This document shows, in pieces, positions 61,593 through 64,000 of a DNA stretch of 64,000 bases. The notes under the pieces were generated by a model. That model was not told the DNA's origin, did no database searches, and saw nothing but the letters and a program-made list of their open reading frames with translations. The DNA comes from Brevibacillus_H sp049846925 (GTDB taxonomy: Bacteria > Bacillota > Bacilli > Brevibacillales > Brevibacillaceae): positions 1 through 64,000 of the forward strand of contig NZ_JBNCMT010000023.1 in NCBI RefSeq assembly GCF_049846925.1. The letters are read 5' to 3'. Every line of letters starts with the position of its first letter. Position 1 is the first letter of the stretch. The position numbers were made by a program, and so were the translations under genes.

Positions 61593-61724
61593 AAAACGGT
61601 GATGATCGTTTTCCCCTCTTATCCCCTCTTATCGGGGGACAGAAACGTCGGGGGACTGAAACGTGTTGATGACCACAAGCGGTCACATCCAATTTTACGA
61701 AAAACGTTTGAGACGTTTTTCACA
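61593..61724. repeat. Palindromic intergenic repeat, copy C (variant)
   Basis: AAAACGGTGATGATCGTTTT (61593-61612), TGACCACAAGCGGTCA (61670-61685) and AAAAACGTTTGAGACGTTTTT (arms at 61700-61720) are the three palindromes of copies A and B. The 50-bp GGTACCTCAGCGT stretch is missing. A new module with CCCCTCTTATCGGGGG and twice GAAACGT lies between the first two. It ends 12 bp before the ribosome site of the next gene. The rest of the 61400-61746 gap shows no gene. Confidence 0.75.
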
Positions 61725-61746
61725 CAATAAAGGAGCAGTTATAGGC

Positions 61747-63375
61747 GTGAAAACAAACCGTTCTCTAGCTGTAGTTCTTCTCGTTGTGAGTTCGTTGATC
61801 ATTAGTTGCAGTATCGGTTTAAACAATGACAACCTAACAACCAGCAAAAACAGCCACTCTACCAAGCAAGTTGATCCTGGCCTACTCAGGCTGAATTTGC
61901 CTCGTGATCCAGTTACTGCCGACCCCAGTCTAGTTGAAGATACCACATCAGGAATTCTTGTTCGAGCTCTTTTTGATGGCTTAATGCGACGTGGCAAAGA
62001 TGGCAATCCTCATGAAGCAGTAGCAGAATCGTACGAAGTTTCTGCCGATGGGTTAACGTATACGTTTCGCTTGCGCAATACAAAATGGAGTAACGGTGAT
62101 CCGCTAACCGCCAGTGATTTTGAGTTTTCCTGGAAACGAATGATCGACCCGAAAACCGCCTCAAGCTTTGCTTATCAGATGTATTGCATCAAAAACGCAG
62201 AGCTTGCCAATAAAAGCAAAATCGGTATTGATCACGTAGGTGTCCGGGCGTTAGACGACTACACTCTTCAAGTAGAATTAGAATATCCAACTCCCTTTTT
62301 CCTTGAACTCGTCTCATTCCACTCCTTTTATCCCGTTCATCCGGGAGTCGTCCATGCCAATCCGCAATGGGCGCTTGATGCAAAATCTCACGTAAGTAAT
62401 GGACCTTTTGCGTTACAGGTATGGGAACATCAAAATCGTATTGTGCTTATTAAGAATCCGCTTTACTGGGATGCTCGCGAAGTTCGTCTGCAGCGAATTG
62501 TTTTCTCCTTGGAGAACAATCCAATAACCGAGCTTTCGATGTTTGAAAATGGAGAATTAGACTGGGCGGGGGCACCGTTACACGAATTGCCGTTTGAATC
62601 CTACGATCGCTTGAACAAGGCAGGCAAACTGGTTACTTACCCGATTGCTGGTACTTATTGGTACAAGTTTAATACCAATCAGCCTCCGTTCCACAACGCT
62701 AAAATTCGTAAAGCCTTTGCCTATGCCATCAATCGTCAGGAGATTTGCGATTCGATTGACTCCGGTAAAAAACCAGCAACGGGTGTCGTGCCCCCTACCA
62801 TGTCGCTAACAGAAGCGGGATATTTCAAGGACAACGATGCTGAAAATGCGAAAAAATTGCTTCGAGAAGGCATGGCGGAGCTGCAAATTACAAAGCTTCC
62901 ACCCATCACGCTCTCTTATAATACCTCTGCTACTCACAAAAAAATTGCGGAAGTCATTCAAAAGCAGTGGAAAGAGGTCCTTGGAGTAGAGGTTACACTT
63001 CATGATGAGGAATGGAGCACCTACATGAGCGATCTTCATATGGGCAACTTCCAGATTGGACGTATGGGATGGCTTGCTGACTATCATGACCCGATCAATT
63101 TTCTTGAGCTGTTCAAGGAGCAAACTACGGCAAACAACGATACAAACTGGGAAAACAAACAGTATAAAGATTTACTCAACCAATCAACACGCACCCGAGA
63201 CAACAACAAGCGGAAAGAATTACTTACACAGGCTGAACAGATCCTGATGGATGAAATGCCGGTTCTGCCCATCTTTTTCTACACCAATTCGTACGTCAAA
63301 GATGACTCGATCAAAGATGTCCTCGTGGACGGGCTTGGCTATATAGACTGGAAATGGGCCTATCGTGAAAATTGA
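61747..63375 (+). CDS. Oligopeptide ABC transporter substrate-binding lipoprotein
   Basis: The 542-residue SBP_bac_5 (OppA/DppE-like) protein starts MKTNRSLAVVLLVVSSLIISC, a lipoprotein signal with the lipobox Cys near 22. Typical motifs: LRLNLPRDPVTADPSLVEDTTSG, TYTFRLRNTKWSNGDPLTASDFEFSWKRM in outline, GTYWYKFNTNQPPFHNAKIRKAFAYAI. The start is GTG at 61747 after AAGGAG. No permease genes are next to it, so it is an orphan binding protein that must share a transporter. Confidence 0.92.
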   Translation: MKTNRSLAVVLLVVSSLIISCSIGLNNDNLTTSKNSHSTKQVDPGLLRLNLPRDPVTADPSLVEDTTSGILVRALFDGLMRRGKDGNPHEAVAESYEVSADGLTYTFRLRNTKWSNGDPLTASDFEFSWKRMIDPKTASSFAYQMYCIKNAELANKSKIGIDHVGVRALDDYTLQVELEYPTPFFLELVSFHSFYPVHPGVVHANPQWALDAKSHVSNGPFALQVWEHQNRIVLIKNPLYWDAREVRLQRIVFSLENNPITELSMFENGELDWAGAPLHELPFESYDRLNKAGKLVTYPIAGTYWYKFNTNQPPFHNAKIRKAFAYAINRQEICDSIDSGKKPATGVVPPTMSLTEAGYFKDNDAENAKKLLREGMAELQITKLPPITLSYNTSATHKKIAEVIQKQWKEVLGVEVTLHDEEWSTYMSDLHMGNFQIGRMGWLADYHDPINFLELFKEQTTANNDTNWENKQYKDLLNQSTRTRDNNKRKELLTQAEQILMDEMPVLPIFFYTNSYVKDDSIKDVLVDGLGYIDWKWAYREN

Positions 63376-63428
63376 TGTTTGATTGTCGAATCGTGCGGGT
63401 AATATATCTCCAGTAGGATGGATGGGGG

Positions 63429-63758
63429 GTGTTACCAATTCAAAACATCGGTGTAAACGAAAAAGAAGCCAGGAAGCGCATGTTGAAAGATCTGATTGAT
63501 TTAATCGATCGAGTCCCTGATGAGGACAATCCATCCGCTATCAAACAATTAATTGCTTATCTCAACGGATTACTTCGGATCAAAGTCATCACTCCACCAA
63601 CGTCGGAGATAATCAGTTTGATCAAATATCAAAAACCTCACCTCTACCATGCGACCAAAAGGAGCATTACATCAACCAGCCATCTCAGCATGTTATTTTT
63701 AATTGAGATGGACCCGGTTCTTGCTTCCAATCGACTACAACAATTTGCCAAAAGTTAA
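63429..63758 (+). CDS. Hypothetical protein
   Basis: This 109-residue, mostly helical protein (KEARKRMLKDLIDLIDRVPDED; AIKQLIAYLNGLLRIKV) has no recognised family. It starts at GTG 63429, with GGATGG upstream at suitable spacing. It follows the lipoprotein gene by 53 bp on the same strand and ends at a hairpin. Confidence 0.6.
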   Translation: MLPIQNIGVNEKEARKRMLKDLIDLIDRVPDEDNPSAIKQLIAYLNGLLRIKVITPPTSEIISLIKYQKPHLYHATKRSITSTSHLSMLFLIEMDPVLASNRLQQFAKS

Positions 63759-63781
63759 AGCACCCTTTTAGGAGGGTGCTT
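63758..63781. terminator. Shared hairpin between 63429 gene and PilZ gene
   Basis: AAGCACCC/GGGTGCTT with an 8-nt loop lies between two convergent genes and covers both stops. T-runs are weak on both sides. Confidence 0.65.
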
Positions 63782-64000
63782 GTTCTTTCAGTTCTGAAAA
63801 AAACTCTTCAATAGAAGTTTCACAGAGAGCAGTCTGGTATAAGGGCATTTTTTTCCGTTGACGAAGTGCGGCAACGTTAAGTAATCGTGTAATCAAATTA
63901 TGTACTTCTTCATCAATCGTAAACGCCACGCCATAGGCCTCGATTTCATCGGAAACCGGTATATTTCTCACTACATATCCCAACAACTTTACATATTGTC
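63768..64000 (-). CDS. PilZ-like protein (partial, 3' part)
   Basis: The frame is open to the right edge; the start is outside. The visible 77 residues (YVKLLGYVVRNIPVSDEIEAYGVAFTI, then EEVHNLITRLLNVAALRQRKK) align with LVKLLGVIVRSQEMGQLFEYGVQFTIFD of the PilZ protein at 59699-60160. This makes it a paralogue. It lacks the Cys-rich tail of that protein. Confidence 0.65.
   Translation of the reverse strand, partial: QYVKLLGYVVRNIPVSDEIEAYGVAFTIDEEVHNLITRLLNVAALRQRKKMPLYQTALCETSIEEFFSELKEQAPS

Noticed and set aside
1..64000. tRNA, rRNA, CRISPR, prophage and insertion sequences
   Set aside because: Both strands were read for cloverleaf ends, regular spaced repeats, integrases and transposases; none was found.

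Overview
The window is chromosomal DNA of a spore-forming Bacillota bacterium, most likely Brevibacillus or a close relative in the Paenibacillales. This is inferred from gene content, gene order, the GGAGG-type ribosome binding sites and the SigA-type promoters. No rRNA, tRNA, CRISPR array, insertion sequence or prophage was seen. Most genes are on the minus strand.

1-7,180 is an anaerobic respiration and iron block. It holds a clade II nitrous oxide reductase operon (nosC-nosZ-nosB-nosD, running off the left edge), an LpdD-like small protein, a hemerythrin-domain protein and feoA-feoB plus a FeoB-associated Cys-rich peptide. The nosC, hemerythrin and feoA promoters each carry an FNR/CRP-type 16-bp palindrome centred about 41 bp upstream of the predicted start point, so one anaerobic or NO-responsive regulator probably controls all three.

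7,186-19,765 is more accessory. It holds an SGNH hydrolase with a Big-like tail, an HD-GYP phosphodiesterase whose promoter contains an exact Spo0A box, yifB, a small island (DUF5071, a TPR-like protein, DUF4184, KptA), and an alcohol-oxidation operon (adh, aldehyde dehydrogenase, DUF779). That operon is divergent from an AcoR-like sigma-54 activator. A GG-N10-GC sigma-54 promoter and two upstream inverted repeats lie between them.

19,966-34,949 is the conserved rnhB/rplS/ffh/smc region: yraN, ylqH, ylqG, rnhB, rbgA, lepB, rplS (with leader), trmD, rimM, ylqD, khpA, rpsP, ffh, ylxM, ftsY and smc. Between smc and rnc sits a MurNAc recycling operon (murQ-murR-murP-mupG) with a promoter overlapped by a likely MurR operator. 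39,898-47,855 holds rnc and the type II fatty acid cluster (fabF, acpP, fabG, fabD, fabH, plsX, fapR, with a FapR operator), then rpmF and yceD.

48,026-53,487 is the ylb-type cluster (tmcAL/ylbM, ylbL, ylbK, ylbJ, coaD, rsmD). It is followed by a strongly structured, terminator-ended intergenic segment that may be an undescribed RNA. The right end carries a chemoreceptor, lgt, two tail-to-tail small genes, pit with its DUF47 partner, a GGDEF-PilZ pair, a VOC protein, an OppA-type lipoprotein and a second PilZ gene cut by the window edge. A modular palindromic intergenic repeat occurs three times (about 34,972, 46,825 and 61,593). The repeat and the structured segment near 53.7 kb are the most novel-looking items; the three matched FNR-type promoters are the strongest regulatory observation.
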